DNA of 64,000 bases from a virus: IMG/VR virus record IMGVR_UViG_3300034418_008468, positions 1 to 64,000 of that record. One strand, written 5' to 3'. Positions within the stretch are counted from its first letter, which is position 1. Each line of letters starts with the position of its first letter. The position numbers and the translations under genes were made by a program. Under the pieces are notes generated by a model. The model searched no databases, was not told the origin of the DNA, and saw only the letters and a program-made list of their open reading frames with translations. Positions 34,862 through 45,381 of the stretch are shown here, piece by piece.

Positions 34862-34865
34862 TATT
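34858..34865 (-). promoter_or_regulatory. Late promoter motif AATAAATA
   Basis: One mismatch to TATAAATA, 27 bases ahead of the coiled-coil gene and overlapping the first arm of the terminator. A transcript started here would avoid the full hairpin. Confidence 0.45.
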
Positions 34866-34891
34866 ATTGATTTAATTGTATTATTTTTAAA

Positions 34892-35233
34892 TCAGTTGAG
34901 TGTTTCTAGAACAGATACAATCAATTTTAGATCTGTATTTGTACTTCCTTTTACCATAAGTGTATCGCCTTGTTCCATAACCAACTTACCTGCAAGCAGG
35001 TTAGCGGAATCATTACCAGGAATTGGGAACTGATTAAACAGTTCTGTTGTCACTGCAATACCTGCTTTTGTTCTTCTGTGGGATACGCTAATGTCTTGAC
35101 TAGACGCTCCGATATTTGATGCTTGTGCCAGGAGGAGAACCCCCGTGTATCCCACGGGAGCTGTATAGATTCCTACTGGAGACTGAGATACAACGTTCGT
35201 AATCGTTTTGAATACGTTAAGGGCTAGTGCCAT
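34892..35233 (-). CDS. Small virion structural protein
   Basis: A 113-residue beta-rich protein (MALALNVFKTITNVV; IYTAPVGYTGVLLLAQASN; VMEQGDTLMVKGSTNTDLKL). This kind of single-domain protein is common beside tail-fibre genes of T4-like cyanophages. A strong Shine-Dalgarno (GGAGGAGAG) precedes the ATG, only three bases after the stop of the 3363-residue gene, and a terminator follows. It is probably made together with that protein; a fibre-tip or joint role is inference. Confidence 0.7.
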   Translation of the reverse strand: MALALNVFKTITNVVSQSPVGIYTAPVGYTGVLLLAQASNIGASSQDISVSHRRTKAGIAVTTELFNQFPIPGNDSANLLAGKLVMEQGDTLMVKGSTNTDLKLIVSVLETLN

Positions 35234-35236
35234 GGA

Positions 35237-38200
35237 TTACTCTCCTCCGAGTGCGAGAATGAATGGGGTTAGGGTGGAGAACAACGACTTAGAATATGAC
35301 GTTCCAGAGATTGTTCCTGTGTTTTGGTTAATAATCAGTCCATCACCGATCTTGAAGTTACCTGACTGGTCAGTACTGGTGAAGACCACCAGACCACCAT
35401 TCAGATTCACGGTTTCATTTTCTGGGATTGTAACTCCTCCATTTTGTGGTAATGCTGTCTTGACATTGATTCCAGAACCAATGTATTCAAATGCGTGTGA
35501 TGAAGCAAGAACTCTGGACTGCTTATAGAAGTAAACATCCATTCCAACTCCAACATCATATGGAACCTGGGTGTCAAATGTGACGGTAGAGATTCCAGTT
35601 ACCTTATCGGGTAATGTTGCCTTCGATACTGTGAAGTATGAAGGATAGATAGAAGGAACAATTCTTGCCTGGACACCACCAGCTCCTTGTGGAGCAGCGA
35701 TGCTTACTGCAGGAGGAACAACGAATCCTCTACCACTGGATACAACCTCAACAGAGATGACTGAACCGTTTTCAACGGTTGCAATCGCCTGCGCGGGAAC
35801 ACCCCACTCAGTTGTTGGATCCGCAATTGTTACCTCAGGAGTCTCGGTATAACCGCTACCACCGTTGGTAACTTGGATCTTATCAAGTTGATAATATAAC
35901 TTATCAAAGACTGCTACCTGACCGTCAAATGGTCTCTGGGCATTGATTTGAACAGTACCACCAGAACCTGGAGTATAGTAGTGAGCGAATGGTCCCTTAC
36001 CAACGTTAGCGGTAAAGAATGTAGACGCTGCAGAGATTCTAACTGGTGATGGTTCACCCTTCAGGATCGCGTCAGTAGCAATTCCGATCAGGTTATCAAT
36101 TGTATCCTGAACATTCTGACATGCCTCAGGAGTATTGTTTGAACCGTATGCTGCGTCATCAAGGAGATCGAAGTTCTTATTGTTGAGTTGGTTATTGATT
36201 GCCAACTGCATGTAGTCTGCAGATGCGCGGAACGCAGTTACAGTTTCAACTTCTTCACCAAGTAGACCCTTAGCAAGTGGTTCACCTTCTTCATCGAAGT
36301 AGTAATTAACCGCAGCGATTGTATTCGCGTTAGTTGAATTTTCTAGGTCATCGCGAACAGATGTTACAAAGTATCCGATATCTCTTCTGCACTTATTCTC
36401 TTGATCAAGGAACGATCCTGGATTATCTACGTAGTTGTCTAGAGTTGTAAGAGTACCAATTCCAATAGACTCGGTAATGATTCCGATTCTGTTAGAGATG
36501 AAGTCTTGTACATCTTGACATGCATCAGGATTACCCGATCTTGTATAAACAACTGTGTAACCACCAGATCCGTAAACTTCAGGTCCGAATGTTAGTGTTA
36601 GATCCTTCGCGTAGAGTTGGTTAGATACTGCCTTCGCCATTAGATCGCCAGCAGCGATAAATGCCGTTACAGATTCTGTCTTCTCTGCGTTTAGACCAGG
36701 AGTAATTGGTCTTCCGTTTCCATCGAAGTATTGTCTTGCGAAGTCCTTGGAGTAAGTGTTACCACCAACGAATACGTCAGTTGCAACAGCATCAACAAGG
36801 TATCCAATATCTCTTGCACACTTGTAACCACCTGGGGAAGAAGTAGTTCCGAGTCCGACCAGATCACCTGCGGTTGTTCCGAATCCAACAGTTTGTCCAA
36901 ACTCACCGAGGTTGAGTGTGAAGTAACCTTCAGTAACTCCGATTGTTCCATCGTACAGGTCAGAGGTGTTACCAGCTCCGATGACTGTTGTGATGATTCC
37001 AACCAAGTTATCAATGTTACCTTGGACATCCTGACAGGTATTTTCGTTACCAGAAGCAGTGTAGGTAACGATTCCAACGCCACCATAGTTTGCAGGACCA
37101 GTTGATAATGTCAGATCCTTACGATAGAGTTGGTTAGTGATAGCATCCTTCATGAACTCACCAGAGTATCTGAATGCTGTCAGTGAAGGTACTTCTTCAC
37201 CTTCTAGACCACCTCTGATCTTGGTTCCGTCTGCGTAGTAATACTGCTCAGAGAATCCTCTGGAGTAGATATTACCGCCACTGAATACGTCAGTTGCAAC
37301 TGCGTCGATGAGGAATCCAAGGTCTCTTGCACACTTGTAACCACCTGGGTTCTCAGTGCTTCCGATTCCACTTGCTCTATCAAAGATACCAGTGTTGTAT
37401 GTGAGACCCGAGAGCGAAGCAGTTGTTCCAGCGCCAAGTGCGACTGTTACAATGCCAACCAGAGTATCAACGTTATCCTGAACATCCTGACATGCGAGAG
37501 CGTTACCAGAGATGAATACGGTATGTGCAACTCCAGGTCCACCATAAGTAGCAGGACCAGAAGAGATTCCAACATCCTTTCTATAGAGTTGGTTAGTGAG
37601 AGCATCCTTCATGAACTCACCAGCACCGCCAAGACCAACAACAGTTGGAGCAACTTCTCCACCGTCGATGTAAACTGCTCCAGACTCATTGAAGTATTGG
37701 AGAGTAAACTCTTGAGAGTACTTGTTACCAGCGATGAATACGTCAGTTGAGACCGCATCAACGAAGAATCCAATGTCTCTTGCACACTTATAACCACCTG
37801 GGGTTGTAGCGCCAGCAGAGACGCTCTGATCAAAGATACCGCCAGTGATAGTTGGAAGACCAGTGGTATTTCCTGCAGCAACAGTTGCTGTAACAATGCC
37901 AGTCAATGTATCAACTTGGTCTTGAATGTCAAGACATGCGGTAGGATCAGTGTTAGTTACATCAGATCCAACTCCGAAGTATGTTCCACCTGCGGAGACG
38001 GTAAGATCAGAGTATGCTGCACCAACCAAGTTGTTGGTAAGTGCGTTCTTCATGTACTTAGCTGCTGCTTGGAAGACGAAGATTGACTCATCTTCTTCAC
38101 CAACTAATCCACCAGTGATTGGGTTACCAGCACCATCAAAGTATTGGAGAGTAAACTCTGTAGCATACTTGTTAGCACCAATAAGTACGTCAAGGGAGAT

Positions 38201-41200
38201 AGCATCGATGAAGAATCCTGTGTCTCTCTTACACTTATCTTCGACTGCACTGAAGTTGAATGCATTGAAGTTTGGATTGTTTACAGCATCTGTAAATGCA
38301 AGTCCAACAATTACATCCTTATTCAGTTGGATCATTCTGTATGCATCATAGAATCTAGATCTTGCATTTTCTTCCAGATCACCTGGGAAGAAGAATGTAT
38401 CATATGCATCATATCCTTGAGCGATAGAACCGATAGATCTATCAATTACTTCCTGTCTGTTCTGTTGAATCAGGCGGTAAGAATCGAAGTATCTATACTG
38501 CTCATCATCTCTTTCATCAAATCCCTTATTAACAACTGGGAGTGAAGTTGTTGTTCCAAGTCCGACAGCGACAGTTGCGATGCCTACAAGGTTCTCAATG
38601 AAGTTTTGTACATCTGCACAAGAATCAGGATTTCTGTTGTCTCCAGTTACCCAATCAGGCGAGAGTGTCAAATCTTGAGCATTAAGTTGGTTGGTAACTG
38701 CTGCTCTTGAGAGATCTCCGAATGCAGTGAATGCAGTTACAGATTCAGATTCTTCACCAAGGAGTCCGTTGGTGATTGGGTTACCTGCTCCATCGAAGTA
38801 GGAGAGGGCGAATCCAACAATGTTCTTGTTACCACCAGTGTAAAGGTCTCCAGCAACCGCGTCAGCAAGGTAACCAAGGTCTCTAGCACACTTGAATCCA
38901 CCTGGGGATGAAGTTGTTCCGATACCTGCCTGATTGAAGTAACCTTCATTCAGAGTTGGTAATCCAGTTGTAGCACCTGCACCGATCGCGACTGTAACAA
39001 TACCAACGATAGTGTCGATATTATCCTGAACATCTTGACATGCATTTGCATTTCCAGAAGGAAGAACTGCTTCTGAAGTACCACCACCAACGTAGGTAGC
39101 AGGACCAGAGGAGATTCCAACATCCTTACGGTTGAGTTGGTTAGTAACTGCCTTCTTAGCGAGATCTGCAACAAAGTCAAATGCAACGATAGAAGGAGCT
39201 TCTTCACCAAGTAAACCATTTGTAGTTGGGTTACCAGCACCATCGAAGTAGAACAGTGTGAAGTCTCTGGAGTAGCTGTTGCCACCTGTGAATACGTCGA
39301 TCGCGAGCGCGTCAACAAGGTATCCAACGTCTCTAGCACACTTAACACCACCTGGAGTTGTATTACCAAATCCAGCAGTATTTTGAATAGTTAACTTAGT
39401 GAATGGATCAGTGTTGATAAGGAAGTTACCCTTAGTTTCAGCAGGAAGTGAAGTGGTTGTTCCAAGTCCAACTGCAACGGTTGCAATACCTACAAGGTTC
39501 TCAATTGCTGCCTGTACATCAGTACAAGCCTCAGCATTACCTGAGAGGAGAACAGGAATATTACCGCCAGGACCATTAAATGCTGCCTTACCAGAGGAGA
39601 TTCCAACATCCTTAGCATTCAGTTGGTTGGTAATTGCCTGCTTCATGTATCCAGAGGCAGATTCGAAGGCAATCAGTGATTGTGCTTCTTCGCCTACAAG
39701 ACCATTGGAGATTGGGTTACCAGCACCATCGAAGTAAAGGAGTGAGAAGTCTCTAGTATATGTGTTACCACCTGCGTGAATATCAGTTGAGACTGCATCA
39801 ACAAGGAATCCGAGGTCTCTAGCACACTTGAATCCACCTGGGGATGAAGTTGTTCCGATACCTGCGGTTACATCATAGTAACCAGAGTTGATTGATGTTG
39901 GAGCATCTGCAAATGTTGCGGTTGTTCCAAGTCCAACTACAGCAGTAACGATTCCAACCAGGGTATCAACGTTATCCTGAACATCTTGACAGGAGTTGAT
40001 ATTTCCAGAAGGAAGAACAGGGATGTCTCCACCTGCGCCACCATAAGTAGCAGCACCAGAAGAGATTCCAACATCCTTTCTATAGAGTTGGTTGGTCAAT
40101 GCCTTCTTAATAAGTCCACCAGCAGCGATAAATGCACTGTTCGAAGGAGCTTCTTCGCCAGCAAGTCCACTTGTAATCCATCCACGATATGCTGGTTCGT
40201 AAGACTTGACTGAATCAGTAGTTGCTCTTACAAATGTGTGAGCGGACTGAGGAAGATGCTTAACAGCACCTGCATCTGCACTTACGAATTGATGTGTTGT
40301 TTGTGGCTCGTGACGGATAGCGTTACCCTCTGCGTAAACAAAGGTGTGAACAGATCCAGCAGCGATTCCTGCATCACCAACATTAATTGTAAATGTTCCT
40401 GTCTGCTTCTTAAGTCCATTAGCAGTTGCACTTACGAAGGTGTGAGCACCAGTGTAAGAAGATGCGCCAATGTTGATCTTAAATGTATTTGGAGTTACTT
40501 CAGAGATTTCTAACCAACGACCAGATGCATAATCATATCCAGCGCGAGGATATGCTTTAGATACTGTATTATCATCAAGTACACATGTGAAGGTCAAAGA
40601 AGCATCGTCAAGTTTGATATAATCTCCTTTAGTGAATCCATGAGATGCAACTGTAAGTACTACATCACCAGATGCAGCATCATATGTTGCGTTAGTTACT
40701 GTGTGGGTAGACATTCCAACAGCAGTAATTGATGTAGATACTCCAGAGATTGGATCAGTTGAACGTGGATATGAATGCTGAGTAGCATTACCATCTTGGT
40801 CGCAAGTAAAGACGAATGAATTATCCTCAAGGATAACTCCACGTCCAACTCCAAGACCATGCTGACCAACAGTAACTGTTAAATCACCAGTCGCTGCATT
40901 ATAATCAGCAGCAGTTGGAGTAAAGTACTTGTTAGGACCAGAAGCACCAACGTTAACTGTTAAAGTATCCGAAGTTACTGAAGTAATCTTAACTGATCTA
41001 CCTGCAAATGGATCAATTCCAGGACGTGGATAAGTCTTCTGTGCTTGGAATCCATCCATTGCACAACTAAATGTGAAGGAATTATCCTCGATGATAACAC
41101 CCTCTCCAACACTCAGTGAGTGCTCACCAACAGTAACTGTAAAGTCACCTGTTGCTGGATCATAAGTAGCAGCAGTTGGGTTGAATGACCAGTCAGTACC

Positions 41201-44200
41201 AGAAGCACCAACATTAACTGTGAATGAAGTTGCGCTTGTTCCAGTGATTGTTAATCCATTGGTGTAAGCTAATTGACCAATGGTTGGCAGAGAGTGCTCT
41301 GTCTTATTACCATCCATTGCACAAGTGAAGGTGAATCCTTCCTTGTCAAGATAGATAACATCATTGGTTTGGAGTGGGTGACCAGCTCCGATGATTGCAG
41401 TGAAGTCTCCAGTTGCTGGATCATAAGTAGCATCGGTTGGTTTCCAACCTGCAGCAGCCTTGAACTGGTTACGTAAGAATCCTGCAGCGTATGCATTACC
41501 ACCAGTGAACAGGTCAGTGGAGATTGCATCAACAAGGAATCTAATGTCTCTACCACAAGTAAATCCACCTGGGGAGAATGTGCTGATTCCTAAAGATTGA
41601 TTAAACTCTCCAAGATCAAGAGCACCTGTAGTAGTTGGAAGTTGACCTGTTGTTCCAAGACCTACAGCAACAGTGACGATACCGACCAAGGAATCGATGT
41701 TATCTTGTACATCTAGACATGCATTTTCATTACCAGATCTTAGTACAGGAATGTTTGTTGAACCAACACCAAAGTATGCAGTACCAGAAGAGATTCCAAC
41801 ATCCTTATTAAAGAGTTGGTTGGTGATTGCATCCTTCATGTACTCACCAGCAGCTTCAAACGCTACGATTGATGGACCTTCCTCACCGAGGAGACCATTA
41901 ATGATTGGAGCAGCGTTATCGAAGTATTGGAGTGCAAATCCATCAGAGTAGTAGTTACCTGCGGTAAAGAGGTCAATCGAGATAGCATCGATAAAGAATC
42001 CAGTATCTCTAGCACACTTGAATCCACCTGGGGATGAAGTTGTTCCGAATCCAACAACTGGAGTACCAGCATCAGAAGCAACAAAGTATCCTTGGTTAAT
42101 GGTTGCGGTTACATCACCAGCGGTTGCAGTAGTTCCGAGACCAACAACAGAAGTAACAATTCCTACGAGAGTGTCGATTGTATCCTGAACATCTTGACAT
42201 GCATCAGCATTACCAGATTGGTATACAGTATATGCAATACCAGGACCATTGTAAACAGCAGGACCAGAGGAGATTCCAAGGTTCTTTGTATACAGTTGGT
42301 TGGTGATCGCATCCTTCATGAACTCACCAGCGCCGATGAATCCATACAGTGACTGAAGCTCTTCTTCATAGAGACCTTCACCAATTGGTTGACCAGTTCC
42401 GTCATCAAAATACTCAAGGATAAACTCTCTAGAGTAAACGTTACCTCCAGTGAATACGTCAGTTGAGACAGAATCGATAAAGTATCCAATGTCTCTTGCA
42501 CACTTGAATCCACCAGGGGTGCTGGTAGTTCCAATTCCTGCTTGAGCAAAGTAACCTACGTTTCTTGTTGCTGCAAACGAACCTGTTTGCTCATTAGCAA
42601 TTGCCTCAGTAATGATTAATACCAGAGTTGCAATTGTGTCTTGAACATCTTGACATGCAGCAGAGTCGCTATTTGAAGAAGCGCCAGGTGCTGTAGTGAT
42701 TCCAGCATCAGTATATGAGAGGTTATTTGTGATTGCCTCATACATCTTATCACGCGCTTGATTGAAGGCGTAGATAGATTGTACTTCCTCACCATCAATA
42801 CCATTTGTAATCAGCTGATTATTTGCGAAGTATTGAAGTGTGAAGTCTTGTGAGTATGAGTTACCACCAGTTAAAACGTCGAGTGATACTGCATCAACGA
42901 AGTATCCAAGGTCTCTCTTACACTTAGTCTCAGTTGAGAGAATTGCAGGATACTGGTTTCTTGTTGCAAGCCAAGCAGCGTTAACAATATCAGTCTTATT
43001 CTTTTGAATCAGACGATATGAATCATAATATCTGGATCTTGCATTAGTTACATCGTCACCAGGGAATACCCAATCAGTTGGATATTGATCATAGTTAACA
43101 ACAATGTTACCAATTGATCTATCAATCAGTTCTCTTCTATTTGTCTGGATCAGACGATAGGAGTCAAAGAATCTTGATCTTGCGTTGGTGTACTCATCAC
43201 CTGGGAATGCAAATGTCTTACCGACACCAGCACTGACGTGATAATCAAGTGCAATTGCTGCCAGGGACTTATCAACAATTTCCTGTCTGTTCTGCTGAAT
43301 CAGACGATATGAATCATAGAATCTTGATCTACCTGTTGTCTGGTCATCACCAGGGAAGTAGAAGTCTGGGTGATCAATAGCAATAGCACCGAGAGACTTA
43401 TCAATGATCTCCTGCTTGTTCTGTTGAATCAGACGATAAGAATCAGCGAATCTTGAACGTGCATTGGTTTCAAGATCTCCTGGGAAGTAGAACTGATCAT
43501 AGTTTAATGCTACAGAAGCAAGAGACTTATCAACGATTTCTTGCTTGTTCTGCTGGATTAAACGATAAGAATCATAGAATCTTGATCTTGATGTGGTCTC
43601 AGTATCTCCTGGGAAGAGGAAATAATCGAACATATCATACTTGAAGGAGATTCCTGCAAGTGCCTTATCAACAATTTCCTGCTTGTTATCGAGAATCAAA
43701 CGATATGAATCAAAGAATCTTGATCTTTCGTTTGTTTCTGGATCATCTGGGAAGAAGAAGTCTGGGTGATACAGAGAAATAGTAGCAAGAGACTTATCAA
43801 TAAGTTCGTCTCTATTAGCATTAACAAGATTATATGAATCTTTAAATCTATTTCTGCTAGAATCTGGGAAGTAGAAGTCAGGATTCTCTAATGAGATAGA
43901 AGCAAGTGATCTATCAATGATTTCCTGCTTGTTCTGTTGGATCAGACGATAAGAATCAAAGAATCTTGATCTTGCATTTGTCTGAAGATCATTAGGGAAG
44001 TAGAAGTCTGGATGATTTACAGAGATCTCAGCAAGTGATCTATCAACAATTTCCTGCTTGTTCTGTTGAATCAGACGATATGAATCGTAGAATCTTGAGG
44101 AAGCATTAGTTTGTGCTTCACCTGGGAAGTAGAAATCAGGGTGCTTGAATGCAATAGAAGCAAGAGACTTATCAAGAATCTCAGTTCTATTTGCTTCAAT

Positions 44201-45328
44201 CGACTCACTAGCATCTACATATCTACCAGGAGCAACTGTTCTTGTCTCAAAAATGTATCCATAGTTACCAGTTGGATACTCAAGTTGAGTAGCTCCACCA
44301 TCAGAATCACATGTGAATCCAAGACCAGCGATGGTAACTCCCATACCAACGCTTAACTTATGCTCTCTATCGAGAACAAATGTACCAATACCTGTTCTAA
44401 AGTCGTACTTAGCATCAACGACATTCATTACAGGAGCGTTTGCATCAACTTTAATCTTAAAGACAGATGCATCAACTCCAGCTGCAGTGGTTACAATACC
44501 AGTATACTTGAGAGGTCCAACGCCATCAGCGACAAGACCGAAGTTACCGAATGATGAGTTAGAGTTGGTAAGGTCGCAAGCACCACCTGACTGACAAAGG
44601 ATTGCGGTATCTGAACAGATGGTGAACATGGACACCAACTGAGCGAATGCTTCGTTGAAGATCTTAGCGCCTAAACCACCTGGGTTAATCTGGGTATAGG
44701 AGTCAAGAACCATGGACTTAATAGGTCCAATAGCATATTCACCATCAATATTCAGACCAATTGTGCCTGGAATAAAGTTGGTGCAGTTTTGAATATATGG
44801 CGACTGATCAATATAAGGAACAACTTCTGGGTTAAATGTAACAATAGCACCATTAGACTTTTGCTCAGGTCCAATGAATGACATTTCTGCAATGTAGCAT
44901 CCATTGTCTAACCAGAACAAGTCTCCTTGATTTTTTGGAGTAACCGTAACTTCACGAAGTGAGTCTCCAACGACTGATACGTTATCGGGAAGTACGATTG
45001 GGTTATCTTCTAGATAAACTCCAGCACTAATTTTAATAACTGTTCCTGGGACAGACTCTGCGACGGCAGCTTTAATGGTTCTTTTTGCGTCTCCGAGTTT
45101 CTTACCTGTGTTGTTGTCGTTACCATCTTGCGTTACATATAGGACATTTATTACCGTTGCTCCAGCACCGACTCTAACGATGTCCGTTCCAATGCCAGGA
45201 CGTTCTCTAGCAATGTAAATCTCGCCATCATTAGTGTTGATGGCGATTTCACCTAATGGAAGGTCAGAAACTGACGGTATTTTGTTTGGTACAGAAGATC
45301 TTTTAAATCTAATCTTAGGATTTGCCAT
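35237..45328 (-). CDS. Giant repeat-containing virion protein, 3363 residues
   Basis: The N-terminus (MANPKIRFKRSSVPNKIPS; LGEIAINTNDGEIYIARERP) resembles tail-fibre attachment domains. Residues 60-300 look like a pectate-lyase-type beta-helix (GKKLGDAKRTIKAAV, GVYLEDNPIVLPDNVSVVG). Then come 11 copies of a helical unit (SRFYDSYRLIQQNKQEIVDK, PDFYFPGD): nine in tandem and two later. Twelve copies of a larger unit of about 140 residues follow (KCARDIGYFIDAVSTDVFTG, GEE, ITNQLYRKDVGISSG, ACQDVQDNIDTLVGI). The fourth is interrupted by beta-rich repeats (TPTAATYDPATGDFTVTVG). The C-terminus is beta-rich (GGSGYTETPEVTI). Probably a long fibre or whisker; no enzyme motif is seen. A perfect late promoter motif precedes it. 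Confidence 0.85.
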   Translation of the reverse strand: MANPKIRFKRSSVPNKIPSVSDLPLGEIAINTNDGEIYIARERPGIGTDIVRVGAGATVINVLYVTQDGNDNNTGKKLGDAKRTIKAAVAESVPGTVIKISAGVYLEDNPIVLPDNVSVVGDSLREVTVTPKNQGDLFWLDNGCYIAEMSFIGPEQKSNGAIVTFNPEVVPYIDQSPYIQNCTNFIPGTIGLNIDGEYAIGPIKSMVLDSYTQINPGGLGAKIFNEAFAQLVSMFTICSDTAILCQSGGACDLTNSNSSFGNFGLVADGVGPLKYTGIVTTAAGVDASVFKIKVDANAPVMNVVDAKYDFRTGIGTFVLDREHKLSVGMGVTIAGLGFTCDSDGGATQLEYPTGNYGYIFETRTVAPGRYVDASESIEANRTEILDKSLASIAFKHPDFYFPGEAQTNASSRFYDSYRLIQQNKQEIVDRSLAEISVNHPDFYFPNDLQTNARSRFFDSYRLIQQNKQEIIDRSLASISLENPDFYFPDSSRNRFKDSYNLVNANRDELIDKSLATISLYHPDFFFPDDPETNERSRFFDSYRLILDNKQEIVDKALAGISFKYDMFDYFLFPGDTETTSRSRFYDSYRLIQQNKQEIVDKSLASVALNYDQFYFPGDLETNARSRFADSYRLIQQNKQEIIDKSLGAIAIDHPDFYFPGDDQTTGRSRFYDSYRLIQQNRQEIVDKSLAAIALDYHVSAGVGKTFAFPGDEYTNARSRFFDSYRLIQTNRRELIDRSIGNIVVNYDQYPTDWVFPGDDVTNARSRYYDSYRLIQKNKTDIVNAAWLATRNQYPAILSTETKCKRDLGYFVDAVSLDVLTGGNSYSQDFTLQYFANNQLITNGIDGEEVQSIYAFNQARDKMYEAITNNLSYTDAGITTAPGASSNSDSAACQDVQDTIATLVLIITEAIANEQTGSFAATRNVGYFAQAGIGTTSTPGGFKCARDIGYFIDSVSTDVFTGGNVYSREFILEYFDDGTGQPIGEGLYEEELQSLYGFIGAGEFMKDAITNQLYTKNLGISSGPAVYNGPGIAYTVYQSGNADACQDVQDTIDTLVGIVTSVVGLGTTATAGDVTATINQGYFVASDAGTPVVGFGTTSSPGGFKCARDTGFFIDAISIDLFTAGNYYSDGFALQYFDNAAPIINGLLGEEGPSIVAFEAAGEYMKDAITNQLFNKDVGISSGTAYFGVGSTNIPVLRSGNENACLDVQDNIDSLVGIVTVAVGLGTTGQLPTTTGALDLGEFNQSLGISTFSPGGFTCGRDIRFLVDAISTDLFTGGNAYAAGFLRNQFKAAAGWKPTDATYDPATGDFTAIIGAGHPLQTNDVIYLDKEGFTFTCAMDGNKTEHSLPTIGQLAYTNGLTITGTSATSFTVNVGASGTDWSFNPTAATYDPATGDFTVTVGEHSLSVGEGVIIEDNSFTFSCAMDGFQAQKTYPRPGIDPFAGRSVKITSVTSDTLTVNVGASGPNKYFTPTAADYNAATGDLTVTVGQHGLGVGRGVILEDNSFVFTCDQDGNATQHSYPRSTDPISGVSTSITAVGMSTHTVTNATYDAASGDVVLTVASHGFTKGDYIKLDDASLTFTCVLDDNTVSKAYPRAGYDYASGRWLEISEVTPNTFKINIGASSYTGAHTFVSATANGLKKQTGTFTINVGDAGIAAGSVHTFVYAEGNAIRHEPQTTHQFVSADAGAVKHLPQSAHTFVRATTDSVKSYEPAYRGWITSGLAGEEAPSNSAFIAAGGLIKKALTNQLYRKDVGISSGAATYGGAGGDIPVLPSGNINSCQDVQDNVDTLVGIVTAVVGLGTTATFADAPTSINSGYYDVTAGIGTTSSPGGFKCARDLGFLVDAVSTDIHAGGNTYTRDFSLLYFDGAGNPISNGLVGEEAQSLIAFESASGYMKQAITNQLNAKDVGISSGKAAFNGPGGNIPVLLSGNAEACTDVQAAIENLVGIATVAVGLGTTTSLPAETKGNFLINTDPFTKLTIQNTAGFGNTTPGGVKCARDVGYLVDALAIDVFTGGNSYSRDFTLFYFDGAGNPTTNGLLGEEAPSIVAFDFVADLAKKAVTNQLNRKDVGISSGPATYVGGGTSEAVLPSGNANACQDVQDNIDTIVGIVTVAIGAGATTGLPTLNEGYFNQAGIGTTSSPGGFKCARDLGYLADAVAGDLYTGGNKNIVGFALSYFDGAGNPITNGLLGEESESVTAFTAFGDLSRAAVTNQLNAQDLTLSPDWVTGDNRNPDSCADVQNFIENLVGIATVAVGLGTTTSLPVVNKGFDERDDEQYRYFDSYRLIQQNRQEVIDRSIGSIAQGYDAYDTFFFPGDLEENARSRFYDAYRMIQLNKDVIVGLAFTDAVNNPNFNAFNFSAVEDKCKRDTGFFIDAISLDVLIGANKYATEFTLQYFDGAGNPITGGLVGEEDESIFVFQAAAKYMKNALTNNLVGAAYSDLTVSAGGTYFGVGSDVTNTDPTACLDIQDQVDTLTGIVTATVAAGNTTGLPTITGGIFDQSVSAGATTPGGYKCARDIGFFVDAVSTDVFIAGNKYSQEFTLQYFNESGAVYIDGGEVAPTVVGLGGAGEFMKDALTNQLYRKDVGISSGPATYGGPGVAHTVFISGNALACQDVQDNVDTLVGIVTVALGAGTTASLSGLTYNTGIFDRASGIGSTENPGGYKCARDLGFLIDAVATDVFSGGNIYSRGFSEQYYYADGTKIRGGLEGEEVPSLTAFRYSGEFMKDAITNQLYRKDLTLSTGPANYGGVGIVTYTASGNENTCQDVQGNIDNLVGIITTVIGAGNTSDLYDGTIGVTEGYFTLNLGEFGQTVGFGTTAGDLVGLGTTSSPGGYKCARDIGYLVDAVATDVFVGGNTYSKDFARQYFDGNGRPITPGLNAEKTESVTAFIAAGDLMAKAVSNQLYAKDLTLTFGPEVYGSGGYTVVYTRSGNPDACQDVQDFISNRIGIITESIGIGTLTTLDNYVDNPGSFLDQENKCRRDIGYFVTSVRDDLENSTNANTIAAVNYYFDEEGEPLAKGLLGEEVETVTAFRASADYMQLAINNQLNNKNFDLLDDAAYGSNNTPEACQNVQDTIDNLIGIATDAILKGEPSPVRISAASTFFTANVGKGPFAHYYTPGSGGTVQINAQRPFDGQVAVFDKLYYQLDKIQVTNGGSGYTETPEVTIADPTTEWGVPAQAIATVENGSVISVEVVSSGRGFVVPPAVSIAAPQGAGGVQARIVPSIYPSYFTVSKATLPDKVTGISTVTFDTQVPYDVGVGMDVYFYKQSRVLASSHAFEYIGSGINVKTALPQNGGVTIPENETVNLNGGLVVFTSTDQSGNFKIGDGLIINQNTGTISGTSYSKSLFSTLTPFILALGGE
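36050..42960 (-). repeat. Twelve ~140-residue repeats in the 3363-residue protein
   Basis: Each unit carries a Cys-x-Arg-Asp start (KCARD), a central GEE, TNQL and a second Cys in ACQDVQD or a variant. The conserved Cys pair could form a disulfide in each unit. Copies are strongly similar in protein and partly in DNA. Confidence 0.85.
42985..44180 (-). repeat. Nine tandem DSYRLIQ repeats
   Basis: Units of about 43 residues: PDFYFPGD, TNARSRF, DSYRLIQQNKQEIVDKSLA. The third copy is shortened (DSSRNRFKDSYNLV) and the eighth has an insertion. Two more copies occur near 38.3-38.5 kb. Confidence 0.85.
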
Positions 45329-45362
45329 TAACCCAATTGCAGAAAGTTGTTTTTGTTAATTT

Positions 45363-45370
45363 TATTTATA
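45363..45370 (-). promoter_or_regulatory. Perfect T4-type late promoter TATAAATA
   Basis: Exact match to the T4 late consensus, 35 bases upstream of the ATG of the 3363-residue gene. Confidence 0.7.
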
Positions 45371-45381
45371 ATAAAGACGAC

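Noticed and set aside
36691-42804. Repeated Leu/Ser/Val-rich alternate-frame ORFs within the 3363-residue gene
   Set aside because: They recur at the repeat period in other frames and have no independent signals.
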